NCBI GenBank assembly: GCA_031430375.1
Contig: JANPBJ010000149.1
Location: 37,190 to 101,189, forward strand
Direction: 5' to 3'
From: JAENVU01 sp031430375
GTDB lineage: Bacteria > Actinomycetota > Acidimicrobiia > IMCC26256 > JAENVU01
Length of the DNA stretch: 64,000 nt
This document shows positions 32,377 through 40,577 of the stretch, piece by piece. Made by a program: the position numbers and the translations under genes. Position 1 is the first letter of the stretch. Each line of letters starts with the position of its first letter. The notes below the pieces were generated by a model. That model was not told where the DNA came from. It was given only the letters and a program-made list of their open reading frames with translations, and did no database searches.

Positions 32377-32634
32377 TTACGGTTCTTCGCCCACCTCTCT
32401 GAGCGCCGCGGCAATCGCGGCACGCATTCGGCGGGCGGTACTGGGTGCGAGATGGGCCACAAGGCCGTAGCCCGCACCGCCGCGCTCCTCCAAGGTCAGG
32501 CTCACGCGCGGTTCGCCGTCATCGGACGCGCCGGGGTCGTCACTCAATCCGACCATCCATGAGATGGGCGGGAACTCATCATCGGCAGGATGATCGTCCA
32601 GGGAGTCGTCGATCGAGCGGCGCACGCCGCGCAC
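32377..32634 (-). CDS. small acidic protein, unknown
   Basis: An 85-residue frame, rich in Asp and Glu in the first half (DDSLDDHPADDEFPPISW) and ending in a basic-acidic helix (TARRMRAAIAAALREVGEEP). SLTLEERGGAGYGLVAHL in the middle looks like two beta strands and a turn. It is convergent with ribB with a 59-bp gap. I recognise no family. The amphipathic C-terminal helix and good codon periodicity make it likely to be real. Confidence 0.5.
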   Translation of the reverse strand: MRGVRRSIDDSLDDHPADDEFPPISWMVGLSDDPGASDDGEPRVSLTLEERGGAGYGLVAHLAPSTARRMRAAIAAALREVGEEP

Positions 32635-32705
32635 GATACCGGCATCGCGAAGGAGCAGTTCATTTCGAAGCTCCGTTCCTGGTCGGCTTGCACACAGGAC
32701 TTTTC

Positions 32706-32723
32706 TGTAAGAAGCTGCTTACA
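32706..32723. promoter_or_regulatory. palindrome in the gap upstream of the small acidic protein gene
   Basis: TGTAAG-AAGCTG-CTTACA has perfect 6-bp arms with an AGCT centre, so 16 of 18 bases are symmetrical. It is 72 bp upstream of the small gene's start. The 180-bp gap 32635-32814 contains nothing else I recognise. It could bind a dimeric regulator. Confidence 0.35.
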
Positions 32724-32814
32724 TCGGTGATGTTCGGATGGGTACCGTCATTCCTGATGCGTCGAGCAATGACGTCTTCACTCGCGAAGGATCTCGCCCG
32801 CCTCGAACTCGCGA

Positions 32815-33444
32815 TCAGGTCGTGAGTGACACCACTAAGAGTGCCTGCGCGACGTGATACGTCACGATGATCGCGATGGGTTGCCCCGGACGCGCCTGCA
32901 CGAACCGGTCTTCCCCAATCAGCGCATCTGACGTCATGAAGAACAACGCGCCGACCGCACCCAACGCGTTCCCGCTGGCGACCGCGCTACTCACCATGAC
33001 AAGGATCGTAAGCACGTAGGCAACGACCGGAGCCACCAGTTCGCGATGGCCCTTGGCGCGGATACCGCGGAGGAGTCGCGTGCCCAAGATCGTGGCCACC
33101 ACCACCACGGGAATCGCGAACAACCAATGTCCGTCGGTGTCCTGGTTCAGACCCACCACATAAGCAACGTGTCCCAGCAGAAACGATGCGAGCCCCGGAA
33201 CAAACGCGTCGATCGGCAACATCAGGAACACATCGCCCGCGAGTGAGAGCACCAGCGCGATCACGAACCAGGTCCGAGCCGTCGATGACAACGGGTCCAG
33301 CGCGACCGCGGCTCCGATCATCAGCACCAGGGTGAGCGGTTTGAAGATGTAGATGCCCAGCCGGACCCGACGGGCCACGGAAATCCAATTGCCAGCCGCG
33401 GCGAGGCCAGCCAGCGTCATCAGCGCGACCGCCAAGCCGTTCAT
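32815..33444 (-). CDS. lysoplasmalogenase-like membrane protein (YhhN/TMEM86 family)
   Basis: A 209-residue protein with seven to eight hydrophobic segments. LALSLAGDVFLMLP-like sequence (VLSLAGDVFLMLPIDAFVPG near residues 65-84) and FLLGHVAYVVGLNQ are family signatures, and SDALIGEDRF near 175 is the conserved C-terminal acidic segment. Members of this family include lysoplasmalogenases that cleave vinyl-ether lysophospholipids in the membrane; the activity of bacterial members is less certain. It stands alone, divergent from a YihY/BrkB gene by 80 bp. Confidence 0.8.
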   Translation of the reverse strand: MNGLAVALMTLAGLAAAGNWISVARRVRLGIYIFKPLTLVLMIGAAVALDPLSSTARTWFVIALVLSLAGDVFLMLPIDAFVPGLASFLLGHVAYVVGLNQDTDGHWLFAIPVVVVATILGTRLLRGIRAKGHRELVAPVVAYVLTILVMVSSAVASGNALGAVGALFFMTSDALIGEDRFVQARPGQPIAIIVTYHVAQALLVVSLTT

Positions 33445-33524
33445 CGATTGATCCTCATCGACCGGTCATCATCGACTGGGCTTCATCAATATCCTCGGGC
33501 CCGCACCGTGTCACCATACGCGCC

Positions 33525-34346
33525 ATGTCCCTTCGTGAGCGTCTCAATCACGCGCGGCGCGTTGTACTACGAACCGGAACACTCGTTCAGGAACGCTTCT
33601 CCTCCGAGCGGGGAGAGAACCTCGCGGCCGCGATCAGTATGCGCGCGTTCTTGGCACTCTTTCCGATCGTCCTCCTCGCGATCGCGGCAGTCGGCTTTGC
33701 CGGTGGCAGCCCGAAGATCGTGGCTCGTGATGTTGCGGACGCACTCGGGCTTGGACGCGACTTCGGAAACACGCTGACGCAAAGCCTCACGACCGCGAGG
33801 GAGGGGCGGGTTGCGTCGAGTGTCGTGGGCGTGCTCGGTCTGATCTGGACCGGCACCGGACTCAGCGCTTCGGTCAATGCGGCATGGGACGCGGCGTGGT
33901 CCATTCGCGGTGGAGCCTTTCGCGGGCGAGCCCTCGGTGCGGTTTGGCTCGTCGGCGGGCTGATCTTCCTCGCGATCACCGCCGCCACCACCGTGCTGTT
34001 GCAAAGGGCCAACATCCGCATCGAACTCGGTGTCATCGGCGGGGTCCTCGCCAACTCGCTGTTCTGCTTCTGGACCGCGCTCACCCTTCCGGCCCGACGG
34101 ATCCCGTGGCGGGCCATGGTCAAGCCCGCGATCATCGGTGGAATCGCGTTCGAGATCTTGCGGGTCGTCGGCGCGTTCGTCGTGCCCGCGCTGGTTCGCC
34201 GTTCGTCGAACGTCTACGGAACGATCGGCGCGATGTTCGCCCTTCTCGTCTGGCTTCTCATCATCGGACGGATCGTGGTCTACATCGCGATTCTCGAACG
34301 CGTTCGGTGGGAACGCGCCGGTGGGAACGTGGGCACTACGGGCTGA
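33525..34346 (+). CDS. YihY/BrkB family membrane protein
   Basis: A 273-residue protein with six hydrophobic helices. AISMRAFLALFPIVLLAIA near residues 37-55 and WTGTGLSASVNAAWDAAWSI near 107-126 are family segments; the C-terminus has YGTIGAMFALLVWLLIIGRI. The family was once called ribonuclease BN in error; its role, perhaps transport, is not known. The 3' end overlaps the convergent pdxH gene by 11 bp. Confidence 0.85.
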   Translation: MSLRERLNHARRVVLRTGTLVQERFSSERGENLAAAISMRAFLALFPIVLLAIAAVGFAGGSPKIVARDVADALGLGRDFGNTLTQSLTTAREGRVASSVVGVLGLIWTGTGLSASVNAAWDAAWSIRGGAFRGRALGAVWLVGGLIFLAITAATTVLLQRANIRIELGVIGGVLANSLFCFWTALTLPARRIPWRAMVKPAIIGGIAFEILRVVGAFVVPALVRRSSNVYGTIGAMFALLVWLLIIGRIVVYIAILERVRWERAGGNVGTTG

Positions 34347-34950
34347 GGCGTTGGATGGTCCAGCCGTCCGGTGTCAGCCTGTACGCAACGCGGTCGTGCA
34401 CGCGATCATCTCGGTTGCGCCAGAACTCCAAGCGGTCAGGGTGAATGCGATAGCCACCCCAGTGCGGCGGCCGCGGGACCACTTCTGGGAACCGGGCTTC
34501 GACCGTTTCTACCTGGGCCTCGAGCGTCGCTCGATCCGCGACCACTTCACTTTGGCGTGACGCCCACGCACCGATCTGATGACCGCGGGGCCGACCAGTG
34601 AAGTACGTGTCGGACTCGGCCGCGGCAATGCGGGTCGCGAAACCCTCGATCCGGACTTGGGCATCAAGCTGGGGCCAGTAGAACAGCGCCGCGACTGGCG
34701 CGCGATCGCCCACTTCCACACCCTTGCGGCTCTCGTAGTTGGTGAAGAAGACGAAACCGCGAGCGTCGATCCCTCGCAACAGCACGACCCGCGAGGAGGG
34801 TCGACCATCGGTGTCCACCGTGGCCACGGTCATCGCCGCCGCACGGCCATCCGTTGCTGCCACGGCGGTGTCGTACCACCGAGAGAACTGCGCGATCGGA
34901 TCCGGATCGACAGTGCGCTCATCCAAGGGATCCAACTGATTGGGGGTCAT
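34336..34950 (-). CDS. pdxH: pyridoxamine 5'-phosphate oxidase
   Basis: A 204-residue PdxH. It makes pyridoxal 5'-phosphate from PNP or PMP with FMN. PSSRVVLLRGIDARGFVFFT near residues 51-70 binds FMN; NYESRKGVEVGDRAPVAALF contains the conserved Arg-Lys; GRPRGHQIGAWASRQSEVV is the active-site segment; WGGYRIHPDRLEFWRNRDDRVHDR-type C-terminus is complete and typical. The cofactor serves the aminotransferases and other PLP enzymes in the window. Confidence 0.95.
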   Translation of the reverse strand: MTPNQLDPLDERTVDPDPIAQFSRWYDTAVAATDGRAAAMTVATVDTDGRPSSRVVLLRGIDARGFVFFTNYESRKGVEVGDRAPVAALFYWPQLDAQVRIEGFATRIAAAESDTYFTGRPRGHQIGAWASRQSEVVADRATLEAQVETVEARFPEVVPRPPHWGGYRIHPDRLEFWRNRDDRVHDRVAYRLTPDGWTIQRLSP

Positions 34951-35023
34951 CCCCCGACGGTACGCCGCCGCAGATGTGAGGTGGGTACTTGCTCAAGCGG
35001 CCAGGAACCGGGAGAATCCCAGG

Positions 35024-35548
35024 ATGGGCTTTCATCACCTCGCCATCGCCACCCGTGACCTCGAAGCGAATCACACCTTCTATACCGAGGCCATGGGGTT
35101 CACGCTCGAACGCACCAGCGTCGCGCCGACCGACACCGGCGGCTGGGCGCGCCACGTGTTCTACGACACCGGGAACGGCGAAATGATCGCGTTCTGGGAT
35201 CTGCACGATCCCACGATCGGCGACTTCGAGCCATCGATCTCGCAGGGGCTCGGACTCCCGCAGTGGACGAACCACATCGCGTTCAACGCGCCGACGATCG
35301 ACGCCCTGGCCGTGGCTCGCCAACGTTGGCAGGACCACGGGCACTACGTGTACGAGATCGACCACGGCTGGTGCACGTCGATCTACACCACCGACCCGAA
35401 CGGGATCATGGTGGAGTTCTGCACCACGACGGTCGTGGCAACCGACGCGGACCGCACCGACGCTCTCCGACTGCTGCGCGAGGTAACACCTCAGCTCGAA
35501 GCCGCACCCACCGGCACTCTCTACTCGCCTACGCCCGCCCCGGTCTGA
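35024..35548 (+). CDS. VOC-superfamily (glyoxalase/dioxygenase-like) protein
   Basis: A 174-residue protein with two beta-alpha-beta-beta-beta modules. MGFHHLAIATRDLEANHTFY gives the first metal-type His (residue 4); NHIAFNAPTIDALAVAR near 86-102 gives the second His; STIY-like strand with DPNGIMVEFCTTT near 128-140 gives the Glu. The arrangement matches VOC metalloenzymes such as ring-cleaving dioxygenases or lyases. The 3' end overlaps the convergent CaiB-type gene by 28 bp. The substrate is unknown. Confidence 0.82.
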   Translation: MGFHHLAIATRDLEANHTFYTEAMGFTLERTSVAPTDTGGWARHVFYDTGNGEMIAFWDLHDPTIGDFEPSISQGLGLPQWTNHIAFNAPTIDALAVARQRWQDHGHYVYEIDHGWCTSIYTTDPNGIMVEFCTTTVVATDADRTDALRLLREVTPQLEAAPTGTLYSPTPAPV

Positions 35549-36753
35549 CCGCTCACTCCGGCGATGACGCCATCGGCGTGGAGCGCGGCGAGCGTCGCTG
35601 TGTCGAGATCGAGGAGCGCCACGAGCACCGCGTCAGTGTGTTCTCCCAGCGCGGGCCCGACTGTGCGGATGGCGCCCGGCGTACGCGACAGCTTCGGAAC
35701 AATCCCCGTCATCGGGACCGCCCGCTCAAAACCAGCCGCCAAGCGAACGATCATCTCGCGCGCCGCAACGTGTGAATCGGCCGCGATATCAGGTGCGGTG
35801 TTGATAAGCCCAGCCGGGATCGAGTGCGCCTCGAGCTGATGCAACACTGCGGTGGCCGGGAGGGTCACCGTCCAAGCGGCAACCTCGGAATCAAGCGCGA
35901 TCTGGCCGGCCGCACGTGCGGCATGCGTGGCATACGGCGCGGCCAACTCCGGCCGATTCATCGCATCCGTGAGGCGAGCGAAGACCGCGTCGGCATTCGC
36001 GGCGATCACGACGTCACGCCCATCCGCGGTGGGATACGCGTTCGACGGTGCGACGCCGGGCAGATAACCGCCGCTGCGACCACGGACGATTCCACCGAGC
36101 TCAAAGTCGGCAACCGTCGATTCCATGAGCGCCATCACCGCTTCGTAGATCGCCACATCCACTTCCTGGCCGAGTCCGGACCGATGCCGTTCGTTGACGG
36201 CCGCCAACGTCCCGATCACCGCGAACAGCGCCGCCAGGGCATCGCCCAAGGAGATGCCGGCCCGCGCCGGCGGACGATCCGGATCGCCGGTGGTATGACG
36301 GATCCCACCCATCGCTTCGCCGATGGCGCCGAACCCTGGCTCGTGGGCCCGTGGCCCGTCCTGACCGAAACCGGACACGTGCGTGAGAATCAGGCGCGGG
36401 TTCACGGCACTCAGCGCGTCGTATCCAAGCCCCCACTTCGCCAAGGTCCCAGGCTTGAAGTTCTCGATCACCACGTCGCAGCGGCCGGTGAGCGACCGCA
36501 CCAAGTCCCGGCCCCGGTCGCTGCGAAGGTCGATCGCGATCGATTGCTTGTTGCGTGCGATCGCCGGCCACCACAACGAGCGACCGTCGAGCGTTACCCC
36601 CCACCCGCGCATCGGGTCACCCGATCCCGGCGCCTCGACCTTGATCACCTCGGCCCCGAGGTCACCCAACAGCTGTGCCGCGAACGGGCCCGCGATGAAT
36701 GAACCGAGTTCGAGTACTCGCAGACCGGCGAGCGGCGGTGATGCGTCCGTCAC
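35521..36753 (-). CDS. CaiB/BaiF family (class III) CoA transferase
   Basis: A 410-residue class III CoA transferase. GLRVLELGSFIAGPFAAQLL near residues 9-28 and GDLGAEVIKVEAPGSGDPMR near 29-48 are the N-terminal CoA-binding signature; VSGFGQDGPRAHEPGFG follows; the catalytic aspartate is in RAGISLGDALAALFA near 166. VDVAIYEAVMALM is the interlocked-dimer segment. It moves CoA between carboxylic acids. It is divergent by 21 bp from an alpha/beta hydrolase. The substrate is unknown. Confidence 0.9.
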   Translation of the reverse strand: MTDASPPLAGLRVLELGSFIAGPFAAQLLGDLGAEVIKVEAPGSGDPMRGWGVTLDGRSLWWPAIARNKQSIAIDLRSDRGRDLVRSLTGRCDVVIENFKPGTLAKWGLGYDALSAVNPRLILTHVSGFGQDGPRAHEPGFGAIGEAMGGIRHTTGDPDRPPARAGISLGDALAALFAVIGTLAAVNERHRSGLGQEVDVAIYEAVMALMESTVADFELGGIVRGRSGGYLPGVAPSNAYPTADGRDVVIAANADAVFARLTDAMNRPELAAPYATHAARAAGQIALDSEVAAWTVTLPATAVLHQLEAHSIPAGLINTAPDIAADSHVAAREMIVRLAAGFERAVPMTGIVPKLSRTPGAIRTVGPALGEHTDAVLVALLDLDTATLAALHADGVIAGVSGQTGAGVGE

Positions 36754-36774
36754 AGCCGCCTAGCCTGCCACTTC

Positions 36775-38010
36775 ATGCCACGCGCACCCGCCACTCGGAT
36801 CGGTCGCTACGAGAATCCATACCTGGTGGCGGAGTGGCACCGGGATCCGCCCTCGGGAACGCACTGCACCGCGCTGGTCCTCGAGACTCAGGACCATGCG
36901 ATCGCGCACGGGTGGCTTTACGCCCGCGGTGGCGAGTCCACCGTGGCGGTGCTGATGCACCCGCGGGCCAACTTCTCGCACCACTACGTGACACCAGGCC
37001 TGCTCGAAGCGGGAATCGCCGTGCTCAACGTCACGAGTCGTTGGCTCAATAACGATGCAACGTTGATTCACGAACAGGTGTTGCTCGACGCGGCGGCCGC
37101 CGTCTCCGCCGCCCGGGCACGGTACGAACAGGTTGTGCTCATCGGCAACAGCGGTGGCGCGTCGCTGTTCACGTTCTACCTCCATCAAGCGCATGCTCCT
37201 TCCGGGGCGCGCCTCACCCACACCGCGGCAGGCGACCCCTTCGACCTCAACCAGTTCGAGCTTCCCGGTGCGGATGCGATGGTGTATCTCGCCGGTCATG
37301 CAGGTGAGGGGCACTACCTGCTCCACGCCATCGACCCTTCGGTCACCGATGAGAACGATCCCATATCGTGCGATCCTGAACTCGATCTGTACGACCCCCG
37401 CAACGGCTTCGTGGAGCCACCAGGCCTTTCTCGATACGCGCATGCGTTTCTCGGCCGATATCGCGCGGCCCAGCGCGCGCGCGTCGAACGGATCGACGCC
37501 CACGCCCGCGAACTCGTCGCGGCGAAGCGGGCGGCGAAGGCCGCCTGGGCCGAGGGCCGGAACACCAAAGATCGTCGCGCTTCGATCGCGACGCATTTCC
37601 TGCACGTTTACCGGACCGACGCCGACCCACGGGCCGTTGATCTGTCCTTGGACCCGTCGGCGCGCGACTACGGGTCGTTGTGGGGACGGCGGCCGGATTG
37701 GATCAACTACGGAGCCGTGGGATTCGGGCGAGTGGTCGCACCCGAGGCGTGGCTGTCCACCTGGTCCGGACTTTCATCTCAGGCGGAGATCTCGGTCACG
37801 GGAAGCCGCATGACGCTCCCGGCGCTGCAGGTGGTCTACTCCGGCGACAACTGCATCTATCCCTCGGACGATGAACTGATCGCCTCATCGCTCGCGACCA
37901 CGCGGCTCGACCATGCCAGCGTCGACGGCGATCACTATGGCTTTCCGGCCGAGGCCGGACGCGACCCCGCGACCCGCATCGTGGCCGACTGGATCACGGC
38001 TCAGTCATGA
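36775..38010 (+). CDS. alpha/beta hydrolase
   Basis: A 411-residue hydrolase. The nucleophile is Ser126 in VLIGNSGGASLFTFYL; the oxyanion region is VLMHPRANFSHHYV; the catalytic His is probably in VDGDHYGFP near 390 and the Asp in VYSGDNCIYPSDDE. A long insert of about 150 residues between the core and the C-terminus contains a basic helix (ARELVAAKRAAKAAWAEGRN). The stop overlaps the ATG of the following F420 enzyme (ATGA), so the two work together. The substrate is unknown. Confidence 0.8.
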   Translation: MPRAPATRIGRYENPYLVAEWHRDPPSGTHCTALVLETQDHAIAHGWLYARGGESTVAVLMHPRANFSHHYVTPGLLEAGIAVLNVTSRWLNNDATLIHEQVLLDAAAAVSAARARYEQVVLIGNSGGASLFTFYLHQAHAPSGARLTHTAAGDPFDLNQFELPGADAMVYLAGHAGEGHYLLHAIDPSVTDENDPISCDPELDLYDPRNGFVEPPGLSRYAHAFLGRYRAAQRARVERIDAHARELVAAKRAAKAAWAEGRNTKDRRASIATHFLHVYRTDADPRAVDLSLDPSARDYGSLWGRRPDWINYGAVGFGRVVAPEAWLSTWSGLSSQAEISVTGSRMTLPALQVVYSGDNCIYPSDDELIASSLATTRLDHASVDGDHYGFPAEAGRDPATRIVADWITAQS

Positions 38011-38900
38011 AGGTTCGGATCGGGTACGGGTTCGGCGCGCAACGCGGGTTCACCGCCGCAGGTTTCGCGGTGATGGTCGACGCTCTCGAGGCACTCGGAT
38101 TCGATTCACTTTGGCTTTCCGAACGTATCAACGCGGAGGCACCCGACCCTGTCATTGGTCTCGCCGTCGCGGCCGGTCGCACCTCGCGCATGAAGCTCGG
38201 CACGAGCGTGCAAGTACTCCCCGGTCGCAACCCGGCGGTGCTCGCCAAGGAACTCGCGAGCCTCGACGTCCTCTCGGGCGGGCGCTTCCTTCCCGCGTTC
38301 GGACTCGGAATAGCGCACCCCGCCGAGCAGCAGGCATTCGGGATCGAGCGGTCCGAGCGCGCCGCGTGGTTCGAGGAAGCCCTTCCGCTCCTGCGCCGCA
38401 TGTGGACCGAGGACGCCGTCGATCACGACGGAGACCGATTCCACTACGAGCAGTTGCGAGTTCGGCCCCACCCCCTCCAGCAACCCTTCGACGTCTGGCT
38501 CGGTGGTCGCGCGCCGGGAGAACTTCGCCGCGTTGGTCGATTGGCCGATGGATGGCTGGCGTCGTTCTCGATGCCGGCCGAGTGTGCCAAGGGCCGGGAC
38601 GCGATCGATGAAACCGCCGCGGCGAATAATCGGGCGATCGATCCGGAACACTTCGGCGCGATGGTCTTCTACTCTGACGGACCCGTACCCGAACCGATCC
38701 AGAAATTGATCGCGGCGCGCTCCCCGGACACCGACCCAGAAGACCTGGTGCCCGGAAGCCCCGGCGCGCTGGCGACCCGACTTCAGGAATACATCGACGT
38801 CGGCTTCTCGAAACTCGTCCTCGTGCCATTGCACAGCCCCGATGACTGGATCGCCGAACTCGAACCGTTGGCCCGAGACCTGCTGACACTCCAGAGTTGA
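38007..38900 (+). CDS. LLM-class F420-dependent oxidoreductase
   Basis: A 297-residue luciferase-like enzyme. RIGYGFGAQRGFTAAGFAVM opens the barrel; LGTSVQVLPGRNPAVLAKEL near residues 67-86 and SGGRFLPAFGLGIAHPAEQQ near 96-115 are typical F420-dependent motifs; VWLGGRAPGELRRVGRLADG near 165-184 is the phosphate-binding segment. It is translationally coupled to the preceding hydrolase. The pair suggests hydrolysis and then oxidation or reduction of one compound. Confidence 0.87.
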   Translation: MKVRIGYGFGAQRGFTAAGFAVMVDALEALGFDSLWLSERINAEAPDPVIGLAVAAGRTSRMKLGTSVQVLPGRNPAVLAKELASLDVLSGGRFLPAFGLGIAHPAEQQAFGIERSERAAWFEEALPLLRRMWTEDAVDHDGDRFHYEQLRVRPHPLQQPFDVWLGGRAPGELRRVGRLADGWLASFSMPAECAKGRDAIDETAAANNRAIDPEHFGAMVFYSDGPVPEPIQKLIAARSPDTDPEDLVPGSPGALATRLQEYIDVGFSKLVLVPLHSPDDWIAELEPLARDLLTLQS

Positions 38901-38922
38901 GCCAACAACGCCGGTGGCGCGG

Positions 38923-39816
38923 CTAGGGCGCGGCGGGGGTAATCGGCGGATGGCCCGGGAGATCGTCATGATCTCCGGCCACAAAAGGCGAGCGCGCCAA
39001 GCGAATCACCCCGACCAGCATCACCACTACCGCCATCCCGACGATCCCATATTGCAACAGTCCGTGGGCCTTGAGCTGCTCCTCGAAGATGAACACGCCG
39101 AGGAATGACGACAAGATCGGATTCGTCACCGCGAGGGCCGGGAGTGATGCCGCAAGGTGGCCGGCATTGAACGCGCTCTGGTTCAAGATCAGCCCGCCAA
39201 TAGCGAACACTGCGAGCGCGTAGACCGGCCAACGCTGGAACAACGACGCAACGCTGTGGTCTTCGAGTATTCCCACAACCTGCTTCGTGAGCGCGGCAGT
39301 ACAGGCGTAACAGGCGCCGGTCGCGACCCCCAGGCCGAGCGCTCGGTTATGCGGTTGGGCGCCCCGCGTGACCAGCACCATCAAGACCACGATAAGGACG
39401 CAGAACCCAAAACCCGCAGCCCACTCCCAACTCGTGGCGTTCCGTGTCCCTCCAACGGGCTCGCCCACTCCAAGGAAGACCGCGATCCCCACGGCGACGG
39501 CCGCCGCGGCCAACCATTCCGAACGCCCGGGCCGCGACACCTTTCCGATCGCGGAAAGTGGCAGTGCGAAGAGGAGTCCGCTCACCATCAACGTCTGCAC
39601 GACCACCAGCGATCCCACGGAGAGGGCTGCGGCTTCGAGGAAGTAGGCGGCGAAATCGAGACCGACCCCGAAGAGCCACATCGGATGTTTGATCAGGACG
39701 AGGAGCAGACCGGGCCGCAGCGACATGTGCTCGGGCGCGGCGGCCGCAACCTTGTGTTGGAAGACTGACGCGATGGCGTAACACAGACCCGCTCCGAGCG
39801 CGAAGACAAATACCAT
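38923..39816 (-). CDS. EamA/DMT-family transporter
   Basis: A 297-residue protein with about nine to ten hydrophobic helices and two EamA-like halves. FALGAGLCYAIASVFQHKVA starts the first; LGVATGACYACTAALTKQVV near residues 158-177 starts the second; LTNPILSSFLGVFIFEEQL-like sequence near 243 contains the usual glutamates of the last helices. Members export metabolites or lipids. The 3' tail is hydrophilic. It lies 5 bp after a polysaccharide deacetylase on the same strand, in an operon with the glycosyltransferase; export of a glycolipid or nucleotide sugar is possible. Confidence 0.75.
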   Translation of the reverse strand: MVFVFALGAGLCYAIASVFQHKVAAAAPEHMSLRPGLLLVLIKHPMWLFGVGLDFAAYFLEAAALSVGSLVVVQTLMVSGLLFALPLSAIGKVSRPGRSEWLAAAAVAVGIAVFLGVGEPVGGTRNATSWEWAAGFGFCVLIVVLMVLVTRGAQPHNRALGLGVATGACYACTAALTKQVVGILEDHSVASLFQRWPVYALAVFAIGGLILNQSAFNAGHLAASLPALAVTNPILSSFLGVFIFEEQLKAHGLLQYGIVGMAVVVMLVGVIRLARSPFVAGDHDDLPGHPPITPAAP

Positions 39817-39821
39817 TTCAG

Positions 39822-40577
39822 TTAGGCCGCAAAGCGTTCTGCGATCGAGATCCCGTGTTCGCCCACCGGCCCGACGCGAAGCGACCGGTCCGAAAGTTCA
39901 GCCGCTAGTGCGGGAAGGGCGTGAAGGGTCGAGTGCCAACACTCCGGCGCAGATGTGCAATCGGAATCGTGTAATAAGACGGTTCCGCCATCGAGATACC
40001 CACCTAAGACATCAGCAACCACCGACTCGGGTGTCGACTCTGCGCGCCAGTCGCGACCCCAAGCGGTCCAGAGCACCGTGCGCAATCCCACCCGCCGCGC
40101 GCCGCGCACTCCGCCCAAGGACAACGTGCCATAGGGCGGCCGAAACCACACCGGCATGACGCCGGACGCATCGGCCACCGAGTCCCGCGCGCGGGCGATG
40201 TCGTCCGCGACCACGCGTGGCGACAGCCGCAGCTGCGATCGGTGGATGTGACCGTGGACGCCAACCTCGTGGCCCGCAGCCACGACCTCGGCCGCGAGGC
40301 CGGGCGCACGCCGGGCCATATCTCCCAACATGAAGAACGTGGCATGCCAGCCGAGGGTGTCGAGGACACGGAGAAACTCTGGGGTCGAAGACGGGTCCGG
40401 ACCGTCGTCGAAGGTGAGGGCCACGTGCCCCGTTTCGCCGACTCCGGCGAGTCCGGGTGAGAGGTAACGGCCAATCGGCGAGAGCGCTACCAGAGACGGC
40501 GCCGCGTGGATCGCGAGTCCGGCGGCGACGACTGCGCCCGCTCCGGCTCCCGCGATGACGACCGGGTGGACGTTCAT
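39822..40577 (-). CDS. polysaccharide deacetylase (CE4 family)
   Basis: A 251-residue NodB-homology enzyme with an N-terminal membrane helix (PVVIAGAGAGAVVAAGLAIH). The catalytic Asp-Asp is in LTFDDGPDPSSTPEFL near residues 55-70; the metal histidines are in VGVHGHIHRSQLR near 108-120; FRPPYG and VLWTAWGRDW are motifs 3 and 4; VLLHDSD near 206 is motif 5. All active-site motifs are intact. It removes acetyl groups from N-acetyl-sugar polymers or glycolipids outside the membrane. The ATG overlaps the stop of the upstream glycosyltransferase by 4 bp. Confidence 0.92.
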   Translation of the reverse strand: MNVHPVVIAGAGAGAVVAAGLAIHAAPSLVALSPIGRYLSPGLAGVGETGHVALTFDDGPDPSSTPEFLRVLDTLGWHATFFMLGDMARRAPGLAAEVVAAGHEVGVHGHIHRSQLRLSPRVVADDIARARDSVADASGVMPVWFRPPYGTLSLGGVRGARRVGLRTVLWTAWGRDWRAESTPESVVADVLGGYLDGGTVLLHDSDCTSAPECWHSTLHALPALAAELSDRSLRVGPVGEHGISIAERFAA

